From Gammaproteobacteria bacterium (GTDB taxonomy: Bacteria > Pseudomonadota > Gammaproteobacteria > Pseudomonadales > Azotimanducaceae): a stretch of 64,000 bases of DNA. Positions within the stretch are counted from its first letter, which is position 1, and the number at the start of each line of letters is the position of its first letter. The DNA is taken from assembly GCA_026707905.1 (NCBI GenBank), contig JAPOVY010000134.1, positions 1 to 64,000 on the forward strand. Reading direction: 5' to 3'. The position numbers and the translations under genes are program-made. Below the pieces are notes generated by a model, which was given only the letters and a program-made list of their open reading frames with translations, made no database searches and was not told the origin of the DNA. Below, one piece after another: positions 56,875 through 64,000 of this stretch.

Positions 56875-59523
56875 ATGACCGCAATCAACACGCGAGATAC
56901 TTTTTTTCTCGTCGTGTTCTTGGTTTTTCTCGGTGGTTGCGGCGGCGGCGGCACTGCTCCCACAACGCCTCCACCTGCCCTACCTCCGCCAAGCGATACC
57001 GTTCCTCCCTCCACCAGCCTGACGGGCGTTCCTCCCTCACCCACGAATCAGACGACCGCCGAATTCCTGTTCGCCAGTAATGAAGCGGGTTCCACTTTCG
57101 AGTGTCAACTCGACGGGGGCACGATCGCCAGTTGCACTTCACCACATACAGAATCTGATCTAAGCGAAGGGGAGCACACGTTTCGCGTACGTGCCACCGA
57201 CGCCGCAGGTAATACCGACGCAACGTGGGCCGTAGTTACGTGGCGCGTAGACCTCACGGGTCCTACACTCCGGCTCGTAAGCCGACCGCTCGCGACAACA
57301 CCGTCCAATCGAGCAATCTTTCATTTTGTCGCTTCGGAGGAAGACTCGTCATTGGAATGTCAGCGCGACGAATTGGACGCGGTGAGTTGTACAAATCCTT
57401 GGGTTCTCCCTGGAATCGCTCAAGGCGATCACTCGATCAGCGTGACTGCGACGGATCCTGCAGGAAATGTCAGCGATCCGGTAACGTTTGATTGGACCAT
57501 CGCGCCGAATACGACACCCTCACACGATATCGACGGTACGGTAACTGTTACGGACGGCGACCCGGGTGGACTTTGGGTAATCGCTCAAACGACCGATACA
57601 TCGACCCCGTTCCGAAAGATTGTGGTAACCGCGGATGATGGCCGTTTCGTAATCCCCGATGTACCTAACGACGCGGCATATCGAGTCTGGCTGCGCGGGT
57701 ATGGCATTGAAGACTCTGATGAATACTGGGCTCGAAGCGAGCACGTCGTCGAATTCGAGATTTCACTAGCGTCGACGCCACAAGCAGCTGCCCAGTCCTA
57801 TCCCGCTAACTATTGGTTATCGATGATCAATCTTCCCGATCCATCCGAATTCCCCGGTACAGGCTCTAACGGGCTCGGCAGCCAAATGGAATATCAAGGC
57901 GATTGGGTCGATGGCGTAAAAGACCGCTGCCAGCTATGCCATCAAATGGGACATGTTTTTACTCGGGTGTTCTCAGAAGACTCGAACTACGCGAGCACCC
58001 GAGCCGGTTGGGACGCACGTGTCCGACTTGGGGAGCAGATGAACAATCAGATGAATGCAATGGGGCGTCAGCGCTCACTCGATGTGTTCGTTGATTGGAC
58101 CGACCGTATTAACGCAGGTGAAGTCCCGCCGACGCCACCTAGACCATCAGAGTATCCAGAACAAAACATCGTCATTAGTCAGTGGACCTGGGTGGATCCA
58201 GGTGTTTTTGTTCACGACAACATATCAACGGACAAACGCCACCCAGACCTTAGGCGATACAGCTACGGCCGAGTATTCGGCGTTTCGCAATCCCATGCCA
58301 AGATGCCTTCGACAAATCCGGAAAACAACCAAACCGAAGATCTGTTTATGGACAACCTTGCGCGGAACGGCAACGCGTGGAATATTCACAACCCGATGCT
58401 GGACGAGATTGGGATTCTGTGGACAACATCGTCGGTCAGGCAAGACCAAAACCCCGACTGGTGTTTTGATCCTGATTCGCCAAACAAATCAATAAGGCGA
58501 TTTCCTATCAGTCAGAGTGGTCGACAGCTTGCGTTCTATGACCTGAATAATCAAGAAACGCAGTCCATCGATACGTGTTACGCCACCCACCACCTGCAAT
58601 TCGAAGAAGTCGGAAATGGCAATCGCCTTTGGACGAGTGGCGATTTCTATGTCATTGGTTGGCTCGATACGGAGAAATACCTTGAACTTCGTGCAAACGA
58701 CGATCCAAACGCGGCACGAGATTCGCAAGGATGGTGTCCGGTCGTTTTGGACCATAACGGTGACGGCGAGCTGGGCGAATATACCGGACCTTTCGAACCG
58801 TTAGACCCTACGAAGGACGCTCAGCAGTACGGCTTCGCATACGGCATCATTCCAAATGCACTCGATGGGTCGGTTTGGTTTACGCAACCTTATCCCAATC
58901 GTGTTCCTGGACAGATTCTTCGTCTCGATCCTGAGACGTGCCTGACTGAAAAATATCACCCACCATACGACGGTTCAGGTGTTCCACCGGAAGATTGGGG
59001 ATTTAGCCCCCGCGGGATCGATATCGACGATAACGGCATACTCTGGACGGCTCTGAGTGGTAGCGGTCATATCGCGAGCTTCGACCGGTCCAAGTGCGCG
59101 GTCCTCAATGGACCAGAAGCAACAGGGCACCACTGTCCGGAAGGTTGGAGGCTCTATCCAACGCCGGGTCCGAATTTCGCGAACGCGCAAACCGGTGGCA
59201 GCGCCGATTTCCACTATTACATATGGGTCGACCAAGACAACGTCTTGGGGTTAGGACGTAACGTACCCATCGCAAACGGCACTAATTCCGACTCATTACT
59301 TGCTCTCCTCCCGGAGACTGGACAAATCGTGACCATCCGCGTGCCATATCCACTTGGTTTCTACCAACGAGGGTTAGACGGGCGGATCGACGATCCGGAC
59401 ATCGGTTGGAAGGGGAGAGCGTTGTGGGCGAGCAACAACACCAGCGTTCTTCAGCTTATCGAAGACACCGGACGTGGTGACATCATGAAATTCCAACTAC
59501 GTGACCATCCGTTGGATGAATAG
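56875..59523 (+). CDS. Haem-motif lipoprotein with Ig-like and Vgb-like propeller domains
   Basis: An 882-residue lipoprotein. ATG 56875 follows a GGGGA ribosome-binding site by 7 bases and gives a signal with lipobox FLGGC (Cys22), then Gly and Pro tethers. Two Ig-like units follow (FECQLDGGTIASCTSPHTES, LECQRDELDAVSCTNPW), then a carboxypeptidase-regulatory-like domain (DDGRFVIPDVPNDAAYRVWL). A single c-type haem motif CQLCH lies at Cys352-Cys355-His356. The C-terminal half resembles virginiamycin B lyase-type propellers (GIDIDDNGILWTALSGSGHI). Possibly an outer-surface redox or carbohydrate-related protein; function unknown. Confidence 0.82.
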   Translation: MTAINTRDTFFLVVFLVFLGGCGGGGTAPTTPPPALPPPSDTVPPSTSLTGVPPSPTNQTTAEFLFASNEAGSTFECQLDGGTIASCTSPHTESDLSEGEHTFRVRATDAAGNTDATWAVVTWRVDLTGPTLRLVSRPLATTPSNRAIFHFVASEEDSSLECQRDELDAVSCTNPWVLPGIAQGDHSISVTATDPAGNVSDPVTFDWTIAPNTTPSHDIDGTVTVTDGDPGGLWVIAQTTDTSTPFRKIVVTADDGRFVIPDVPNDAAYRVWLRGYGIEDSDEYWARSEHVVEFEISLASTPQAAAQSYPANYWLSMINLPDPSEFPGTGSNGLGSQMEYQGDWVDGVKDRCQLCHQMGHVFTRVFSEDSNYASTRAGWDARVRLGEQMNNQMNAMGRQRSLDVFVDWTDRINAGEVPPTPPRPSEYPEQNIVISQWTWVDPGVFVHDNISTDKRHPDLRRYSYGRVFGVSQSHAKMPSTNPENNQTEDLFMDNLARNGNAWNIHNPMLDEIGILWTTSSVRQDQNPDWCFDPDSPNKSIRRFPISQSGRQLAFYDLNNQETQSIDTCYATHHLQFEEVGNGNRLWTSGDFYVIGWLDTEKYLELRANDDPNAARDSQGWCPVVLDHNGDGELGEYTGPFEPLDPTKDAQQYGFAYGIIPNALDGSVWFTQPYPNRVPGQILRLDPETCLTEKYHPPYDGSGVPPEDWGFSPRGIDIDDNGILWTALSGSGHIASFDRSKCAVLNGPEATGHHCPEGWRLYPTPGPNFANAQTGGSADFHYYIWVDQDNVLGLGRNVPIANGTNSDSLLALLPETGQIVTIRVPYPLGFYQRGLDGRIDDPDIGWKGRALWASNNTSVLQLIEDTGRGDIMKFQLRDHPLDE

Positions 59524-59542
59524 GCATTTTTGACCACCGAGA

Positions 59543-59980
59543 ATGCTCACGAACAAGCTTTCTTCCTTGTACTTTCCATCTCATCCCGCCATACCAACCA
59601 ATGCGCTCTCCTGGCAATTCACACAAGCGCGAGGTCCTGGAGGTCAGCACGTCAACAAAGTTGCAACCGCCGTTACCTTACGCGTGTCGGTCGATGCACT
59701 CCACGTGAAACCTCTGGTTCGTCAGAGAATGTTGGATTTGGCATCGGTCAGTAATACCAATGAGCGAGAGCTCGTTATCCGTTCCTCCGCTCAGAGGAGT
59801 CAGTGGAGAAATAGGCTAGATGCTTGGAATCAGCTTCTTTCATTACTTGAGGAAGCATCGCGCCAACCGAAAGCACGGATTCCTACCAAACCTACGGTCA
59901 CGTCAAAACGCAAGCGATTGGATCATAAACACCGCCAAGCACTAACAAAAGCAAATCGACGAAGACCCGTACTCGACTAG
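59543..59980 (+). CDS. arfB: Peptidyl-tRNA hydrolase ArfB (release factor-like)
   Basis: A 145-residue protein from ATG 59543 with the release-factor GGQ motif in ARGPGGQHVNKVATAV and a basic, Lys/Arg-rich C-terminal tail (KRKRLDHKHRQALTKANRRR), which in ArfB enters the empty mRNA channel. It rescues ribosomes stalled without a stop codon. It follows the lipoprotein gene by 19 bases and converges with the histidine kinase gene. Confidence 0.93.
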   Translation: MLTNKLSSLYFPSHPAIPTNALSWQFTQARGPGGQHVNKVATAVTLRVSVDALHVKPLVRQRMLDLASVSNTNERELVIRSSAQRSQWRNRLDAWNQLLSLLEEASRQPKARIPTKPTVTSKRKRLDHKHRQALTKANRRRPVLD

Positions 59981-60035
59981 TGTTTTGAACTCGGATAACT
60001 AAGCGTCGTCGGTCGAGTCTTTCTACATATACGCT

Positions 60036-62267
60036 CTAGCTGGATGTCTCTCCGACAATCTCAGTACTTTGCTTCAAAGGTAATCGAACGGTCATGCGTG
60101 TGAACTGCATGACCTCACTATCGACTGACACATTGCCCCCATGCGCCCGTACGATATCTGCTGCGAGTGCCAAGCCCAAGCCAGTTCCTTCGTCCGTCGG
60201 TTTGGTCGTGAAGAAAGGCTGGAAGATCTTTTCAATTGCCTCTTTTTCGACACCGGTGCCGTTGTCTTCTATTTGAATGTCTACGTAATCACCGTCAAGT
60301 CGCGTTCGGATCGTCAGCGTTGGACTATATGAATCGCCTTCTGCGTGTTTGAGACGACGTTTATTAGTTGCATAACACGCGTTCATGAACATGTTGAGGA
60401 AGACTCGAGCAATGTCGTTTGGTATCGCATCGATCTCCGGTAGGTCGTCGGACAATTCTTCCTTGATGTCAAGTTGAAACTCTGAGTCCGCCGCTCGAGT
60501 GCTATGAAACGCCAGTCGGGCATGTTCTGACAGAACCCGATTTATGTCTGTAGGTACCCAGTCTGACGCTTCGCGACCCATCGCCAGCATGTCACGAACG
60601 ATTGAATTCGCTCGATCCCCATGGTCACGAATCCTCTGCAAATTACCCGTCAGGTCTTGTTGAATCTCCTCGACGATCCCTTCGTCGCGATCTTTTTCTT
60701 CAACTTCTAGCTCCTCGAACAGCTCCTCAATCAGCTCCTGAGACACTTCGGCGAAATTCATCATGAAGTTAAGCGGGTTCTTGATCTCATGCGCTACACC
60801 CGCCGTAAGCTCGCCCATCGCCGCAAGTTTTTCACGCATGACAATTTGCTGTTGTGCGGCTTTAAGCTGCGTGTTCATCTCTTCAAGTTGCTCATTGCTC
60901 TCGTTCAATTCCGCGTTAAGTCGTTCGACTTCATTGAGTCTGAGGGCTTCGAGCGATTTCTTCCGGAAAACCTCAAGCGCTTCAGCCATCGTTGCTATTT
61001 CGTCTTTGCCGTCAATGGGAATGTCGATTTCCAGATCGCCATCCGCCATCGTGTGCATCCTATCGGCCAGCGTGTCAACCCGTCTAACGAATTTGCGCAA
61101 TACGAACTGACGGACGATGAGAGCGACCCCGACAATGCCTGCGATATTCAACGCGAGAAGTAAATAAACGGCCAACGTCGTTGCGCTCTCGGCCTGACCT
61201 GTCGCGGTGTTCGTGTCAATCGAAGCGGCATTGACTAGAGCCTCGCCACTTGCATAGAGGTTCTCAACAATCGCTCGATTCGCCACGATAAATTGCTCTT
61301 CTAGATCCTTCAAACGGAGGATCTCCTGTCGTAACGCGAATCCCCCTTCCGGTCCTTCGCCGATCGCGAATAGCCGCTCAAGCGGTCCAAGAACCATCGA
61401 AACATCCATGTCCTGAGGGATCAGTTTTGCATATCGCTCAACCGTGGCCTTGGTGGCTTCAAATCGTTCAAGCAACGGTACCAGCTGGTCCGCATCGGTC
61501 TCATTGAACGCTGCCGCGATCAACTCCGCAGCTGACTCTAACGAACTCTCAATCTCGCTTAAATGCCGATAGGTATCGAATTCTGAGGTGTTGACACCGA
61601 TTTGATTACTTGGCGGGTCCGCGAGATCACGATACCCCGTCACCGCGAAAAAGAGCTGATCGTCGAGGATCTGCTGCAGCTGACCACGCGCTTGATCCTG
61701 CAAACGACTCACTTCATCCATGACGCGATCTGTCGCCGCGAGTAGCTCAAAGCGCCTATTCACGACTGCGATAGACTCTTCGATGTTGGTTCGCATTGCG
61801 TTACCGGCCTCAAGCAGCTCAGCTGCCCGTTCACTGCCGGTTTCAGTTTCCGATATCGTCGAGATGTAACTCTCGAACGCTTCCTGCGTCTCGTACACGC
61901 TCTGGACGATCGCCCCGAAATCACTTTGAGTGGCGGTCGACAACCGTGGTAGTGACGCTGCTAGTGCGGCGCTTTCTTGCGCGACCTCGAACGCCGAGAT
62001 CATTTGCGGCACGTTTTCAGCGTTGACTTGCTGGAGTTTTGTGTCAAGAAAAGCGAAAAACACGATCGCCACGGCGCTGGCGAAAAGTAAGATCAGCGCG
62101 GCGCCATAGAAATAAAACACGATCCGAGTGGAGATTCGCTCCCGCGACCCCCAAAGGCGGCGAATGAATGGAATCGATTCGTCGCCCATCAGTGACGTAG
62201 CCGCCCGATGACTTATGGCGCTAGACTTGTCGGTGATAGGCGCCGTGGCGTCTTGTTGATCAGCCAT
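60036..62267 (-). CDS. HAMP-domain sensor histidine kinase
   Basis: A 743-residue membrane kinase from ATG 62267. TM1 lies at about residues 49-74 (VFYFYGAALILLFASAVAIV), a long helical periplasmic region follows, TM2 lies near 365-388 (LAVYLLLALNIAGIVGVALI), then HAMP (RRVDTLADRMHTMADGDLEI), a coiled coil, the phosphorylation site AGVAHEIKNPLNF (His493), and an ATPase domain with DNGTGVEKEAIEKIFQPFFT and GTGLGLALAADIVRAHGG. No response regulator is adjacent. The binding-protein gene lies 15 bases upstream on the same strand, so ligand sensing through that protein is likely. Confidence 0.93.
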   Translation of the reverse strand: MADQQDATAPITDKSSAISHRAATSLMGDESIPFIRRLWGSRERISTRIVFYFYGAALILLFASAVAIVFFAFLDTKLQQVNAENVPQMISAFEVAQESAALAASLPRLSTATQSDFGAIVQSVYETQEAFESYISTISETETGSERAAELLEAGNAMRTNIEESIAVVNRRFELLAATDRVMDEVSRLQDQARGQLQQILDDQLFFAVTGYRDLADPPSNQIGVNTSEFDTYRHLSEIESSLESAAELIAAAFNETDADQLVPLLERFEATKATVERYAKLIPQDMDVSMVLGPLERLFAIGEGPEGGFALRQEILRLKDLEEQFIVANRAIVENLYASGEALVNAASIDTNTATGQAESATTLAVYLLLALNIAGIVGVALIVRQFVLRKFVRRVDTLADRMHTMADGDLEIDIPIDGKDEIATMAEALEVFRKKSLEALRLNEVERLNAELNESNEQLEEMNTQLKAAQQQIVMREKLAAMGELTAGVAHEIKNPLNFMMNFAEVSQELIEELFEELEVEEKDRDEGIVEEIQQDLTGNLQRIRDHGDRANSIVRDMLAMGREASDWVPTDINRVLSEHARLAFHSTRAADSEFQLDIKEELSDDLPEIDAIPNDIARVFLNMFMNACYATNKRRLKHAEGDSYSPTLTIRTRLDGDYVDIQIEDNGTGVEKEAIEKIFQPFFTTKPTDEGTGLGLALAADIVRAHGGNVSVDSEVMQFTRMTVRLPLKQSTEIVGETSS

Positions 62268-62282
62268 CTTCGAATCTCTGAG

Positions 62283-63488
62283 CTACTGCACCGCCTGATA
62301 GGTCTGGTCGTCGCCAATCATGGTGAGGAATACCTGATCTGACCCTTGATTGTCAGTCTCACCAAATTGCAGACTAAACCCGTCAAGATCATCGAAGGTC
62401 ATATTGCGCATCGCTTCCATGAACTTTGCACGCGTGAGTTCGCGTCCCGCTTCCTCAAGAAGGCTAATCGTCATACGTCCTGCCAAATAGCCTTCGAATG
62501 ACACAAATCCCATTTCCGCCAATGGATCGTATTTACGTAGAGCTTCGCGGTATTGCCAAGCGATGAGTAGTTCTTTGCTGTCTGGTGTCGGTACGACTTG
62601 AGTTACGTAAACACCTTTACCCTGTTCGCCAAGCGCACTCGCTAGCGCTTGACTGCCGACGAACGAAATCGTGAAAAACACGCTGTCAAGACCGAGTTTC
62701 CTCGCCCAAAGGATGAATTCCGCCGTTGGCGCGTATGCGCCAATGATCACGATCGCTTCCGGGTCCGTTTTTGCGACGTCCAGGAGCGCCGTCTTGACTG
62801 CTTTCGTATTGCGTGGGTACGCGCCTATCCCGACAAGCTCTCTACCTATCGCGTCCATTGCCTTCTGTACGCCCTGCAAACCAACCTGACCGTACGAGTC
62901 ATTCTGATACACGACCGCAATGCGGGTCACATCGAGTGTGTCGGTTAAGTACTCGACGATGCGGCGTGTTTCCTGATCGTAGGAAGCGCGCAAATTGACG
63001 GAGTACGACGATGAGTCTCGTAAAAATCCCGCGCCAGTAAACGGCGCAATATAAGGTACTTTAGCTGCATCCGCGATCGGCAGTGCCGCGCGTGACGTTG
63101 GCGTCCCAACGCCGCCGATTAACGCAAAAACCTGATCTTCTTCGAGTAGCGAACGAGAATTCACGATGGCTAACTCAGGCTCGTAGCCATCGTTTCGCTG
63201 AACGAGCTTAAGTTCGCGACCATATACGCCACCCGTCGTATTTACTTCCGAAAATGCAGCTTTTATCCCCAAGTTCATGCCGCGTCCTAACGCCGCTGCG
63301 GGACCTTCGAACGCGGCGGATTGACCAAACAGAATTTGGTCATCGGAAACGCCCGGTACAACTTCCGTTGATTCGTCGTCTGGTGGCACTGGCGTTTCCT
63401 GCGCCAACATACTCAGTCCAAGTAGAACCAACCCACAGGAAATGACTCGCCTTATCGGCTCGCCTTTCATTCCCTTCCGTCCGTTCAT
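62283..63488 (-). CDS. Periplasmic binding protein paired with sensor kinase
   Basis: A 401-residue exported Peripla_BP_6 protein from ATG 63488 (63470 is an alternative). The signal peptide is VISCGLVLLGLSMLAQ. Hallmarks are LFGQSAAFEGPAAALGRGMN, VNTTGGVYGRELKLVQRNDG, LIGGVGTPTSRAALPIADAA and VVYQNDSYGQVGLQGV. It is a paralogue of the protein at 30331-31638. There are no ABC permease or ATPase genes here; it lies directly before a histidine kinase gene, so it probably acts as the kinase's ligand receptor. Confidence 0.9.
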   Translation of the reverse strand: MNGRKGMKGEPIRRVISCGLVLLGLSMLAQETPVPPDDESTEVVPGVSDDQILFGQSAAFEGPAAALGRGMNLGIKAAFSEVNTTGGVYGRELKLVQRNDGYEPELAIVNSRSLLEEDQVFALIGGVGTPTSRAALPIADAAKVPYIAPFTGAGFLRDSSSYSVNLRASYDQETRRIVEYLTDTLDVTRIAVVYQNDSYGQVGLQGVQKAMDAIGRELVGIGAYPRNTKAVKTALLDVAKTDPEAIVIIGAYAPTAEFILWARKLGLDSVFFTISFVGSQALASALGEQGKGVYVTQVVPTPDSKELLIAWQYREALRKYDPLAEMGFVSFEGYLAGRMTISLLEEAGRELTRAKFMEAMRNMTFDDLDGFSLQFGETDNQGSDQVFLTMIGDDQTYQAVQ

Positions 63489-63554
63489 ACTGAACTAATC
63501 TGATACTTAGTGGATCTTCTCGTCGCTCGTACGACGAGGTGAGGGCTCATCGTG

Positions 63555-63974
63555 TCAAGAAAGATGCTTTACAAGTTTTAGACGGTTTTTGCCATCGCTG
63601 TATTCGTAATCGAACTCGTTCATATAGGCGCGTACTAGCGTCCACCCCTTCCCGCCTATTTCGAGCTCTTCGATCGTGTCGGCTACGTTATGATGCGGGT
63701 CGACGGTTAATGGGTTGAATTCTTTGCCATCGTCAATCAGCGTTAGCTCAATACGACCTTCTTCGTATGCGACCGTGACGAAAATCTCGTGTAGGTCATC
63801 ATCGTCATATGCATAGCTCACGATGTTGGTGAACAGTTCTTCTACGACAAGTCGAATTTGAAAAACGTCAGAGAACGAAAGGTCTAGCTGTTCCGTGAAC
63901 TCTTCGATCGCCGTGTCAACTCGCTGGATTTCGTCGAGACGATTCTCGAGTCGAACAGAAAGTTTCCCCGCCAA
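63555..63974 (-). CDS. RsbW/SpoIIAB-like ATP-binding regulator
   Basis: A 139-residue GHKL ATPase domain protein. The start is probably TTG 63974, with AAGGAG at plus-strand 63986-63991 about 11 bases upstream. The N-box is VVEELFTNIVSYAYDDDD, and IDDGKEFNP and GGKGWTLVRAYMNEFDYEY form the ATP lid and G-box. Relatives act as anti-sigma or anti-anti-sigma switch kinases. It precedes the binding-protein and sensor-kinase genes on the same strand. The rest of such a module (STAS protein, PP2C phosphatase) may lie beyond the window edge. Confidence 0.85.
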   Translation of the reverse strand: MAGKLSVRLENRLDEIQRVDTAIEEFTEQLDLSFSDVFQIRLVVEELFTNIVSYAYDDDDLHEIFVTVAYEEGRIELTLIDDGKEFNPLTVDPHHNVADTIEELEIGGKGWTLVRAYMNEFDYEYSDGKNRLKLVKHLS

Positions 63975-64000
63975 ATTTCTCGCTGCTCCTTACTCGAACG

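Overview
The window looks like chromosome of a marine-type gammaproteobacterium. The best evidence is the block at about 39.7-51.4 kb: gshB, tonB, yqgE, ruvX, yggS, proC, yggT, metX, metW, a DUF4426 gene, rdgB, hemW, trmB and rpoH, a set and order familiar from Pseudomonas-like Gammaproteobacteria. Here the pyrimidine and pilT/pilU genes that sit inside this block in some relatives are absent. Base composition is near even by eye. The genus cannot be named from sequence alone. No rRNA, tRNA, CRISPR array or prophage was seen.

Layout. 0.2-3.3 kb: two small genes, a bacterial homologue of sterol 24-C-methyltransferase, and a surface lipoprotein with LVIVD-type repeats. 3.6-10.3 kb (minus strand): a very large secreted metzincin protease carrying calcium-binding thrombospondin type-3 and FG-GAP-like repeats, split by a frameshift near 4.06 kb, then a secreted EF-hand protein and an orphan DUF433 protein. 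10.4-13.8 kb: a TonB-dependent receptor and a YrfG-type HAD nucleotidase. 14.0-21.7 kb: a 1,977-residue autotransporter-like adhesin followed by an ECF-type sigma factor with an unusual C-terminal domain of about 250 residues. 22.3-27.6 kb: an amidohydrolase, a small YHS-like protein, a dihaem beta-propeller lipoprotein interrupted by an in-frame TAG, and a secreted protein of unknown role. 27.9-39.7 kb: accessory metabolism, with two PhyH-family dioxygenases, a class III aminotransferase, a periplasmic binding protein-HAMP membrane protein-OFA transporter operon, an acyl-CoA dehydrogenase, an AT-rich patch with a Doc-type toxin-antitoxin pair, a sulfatase and a Dyp peroxidase. 39.7-51.4 kb: the housekeeping block. 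51.6-52.9 kb: a lone TnpB gene beside the rpoH start. 53-60 kb: two more PhyH proteins, an NAD-dependent reductase, rsgA, a haem-motif lipoprotein and arfB. 60-64 kb (minus strand): a HAMP histidine kinase, a second periplasmic binding protein and an RsbW/SpoIIAB-like ATPase.

Themes. (1) Many exported proteins: lipoproteins, an autotransporter, a TonB receptor and calcium-binding repeats. (2) Two separate loci pair paralogous Peripla_BP_6 proteins with HAMP membrane sensors and have no ABC permease or ATPase, suggesting the binding proteins act in signalling. (3) Four PhyH-like proteins, two of them with changes in the iron-binding triad. (4) Two large exported-protein genes are interrupted (frameshift, amber stop), which may reflect gene decay, phase variation or assembly error. 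The most unusual item is the sterol methyltransferase homologue, which keeps nearly all the signature blocks of eukaryotic Erg6/SMT.
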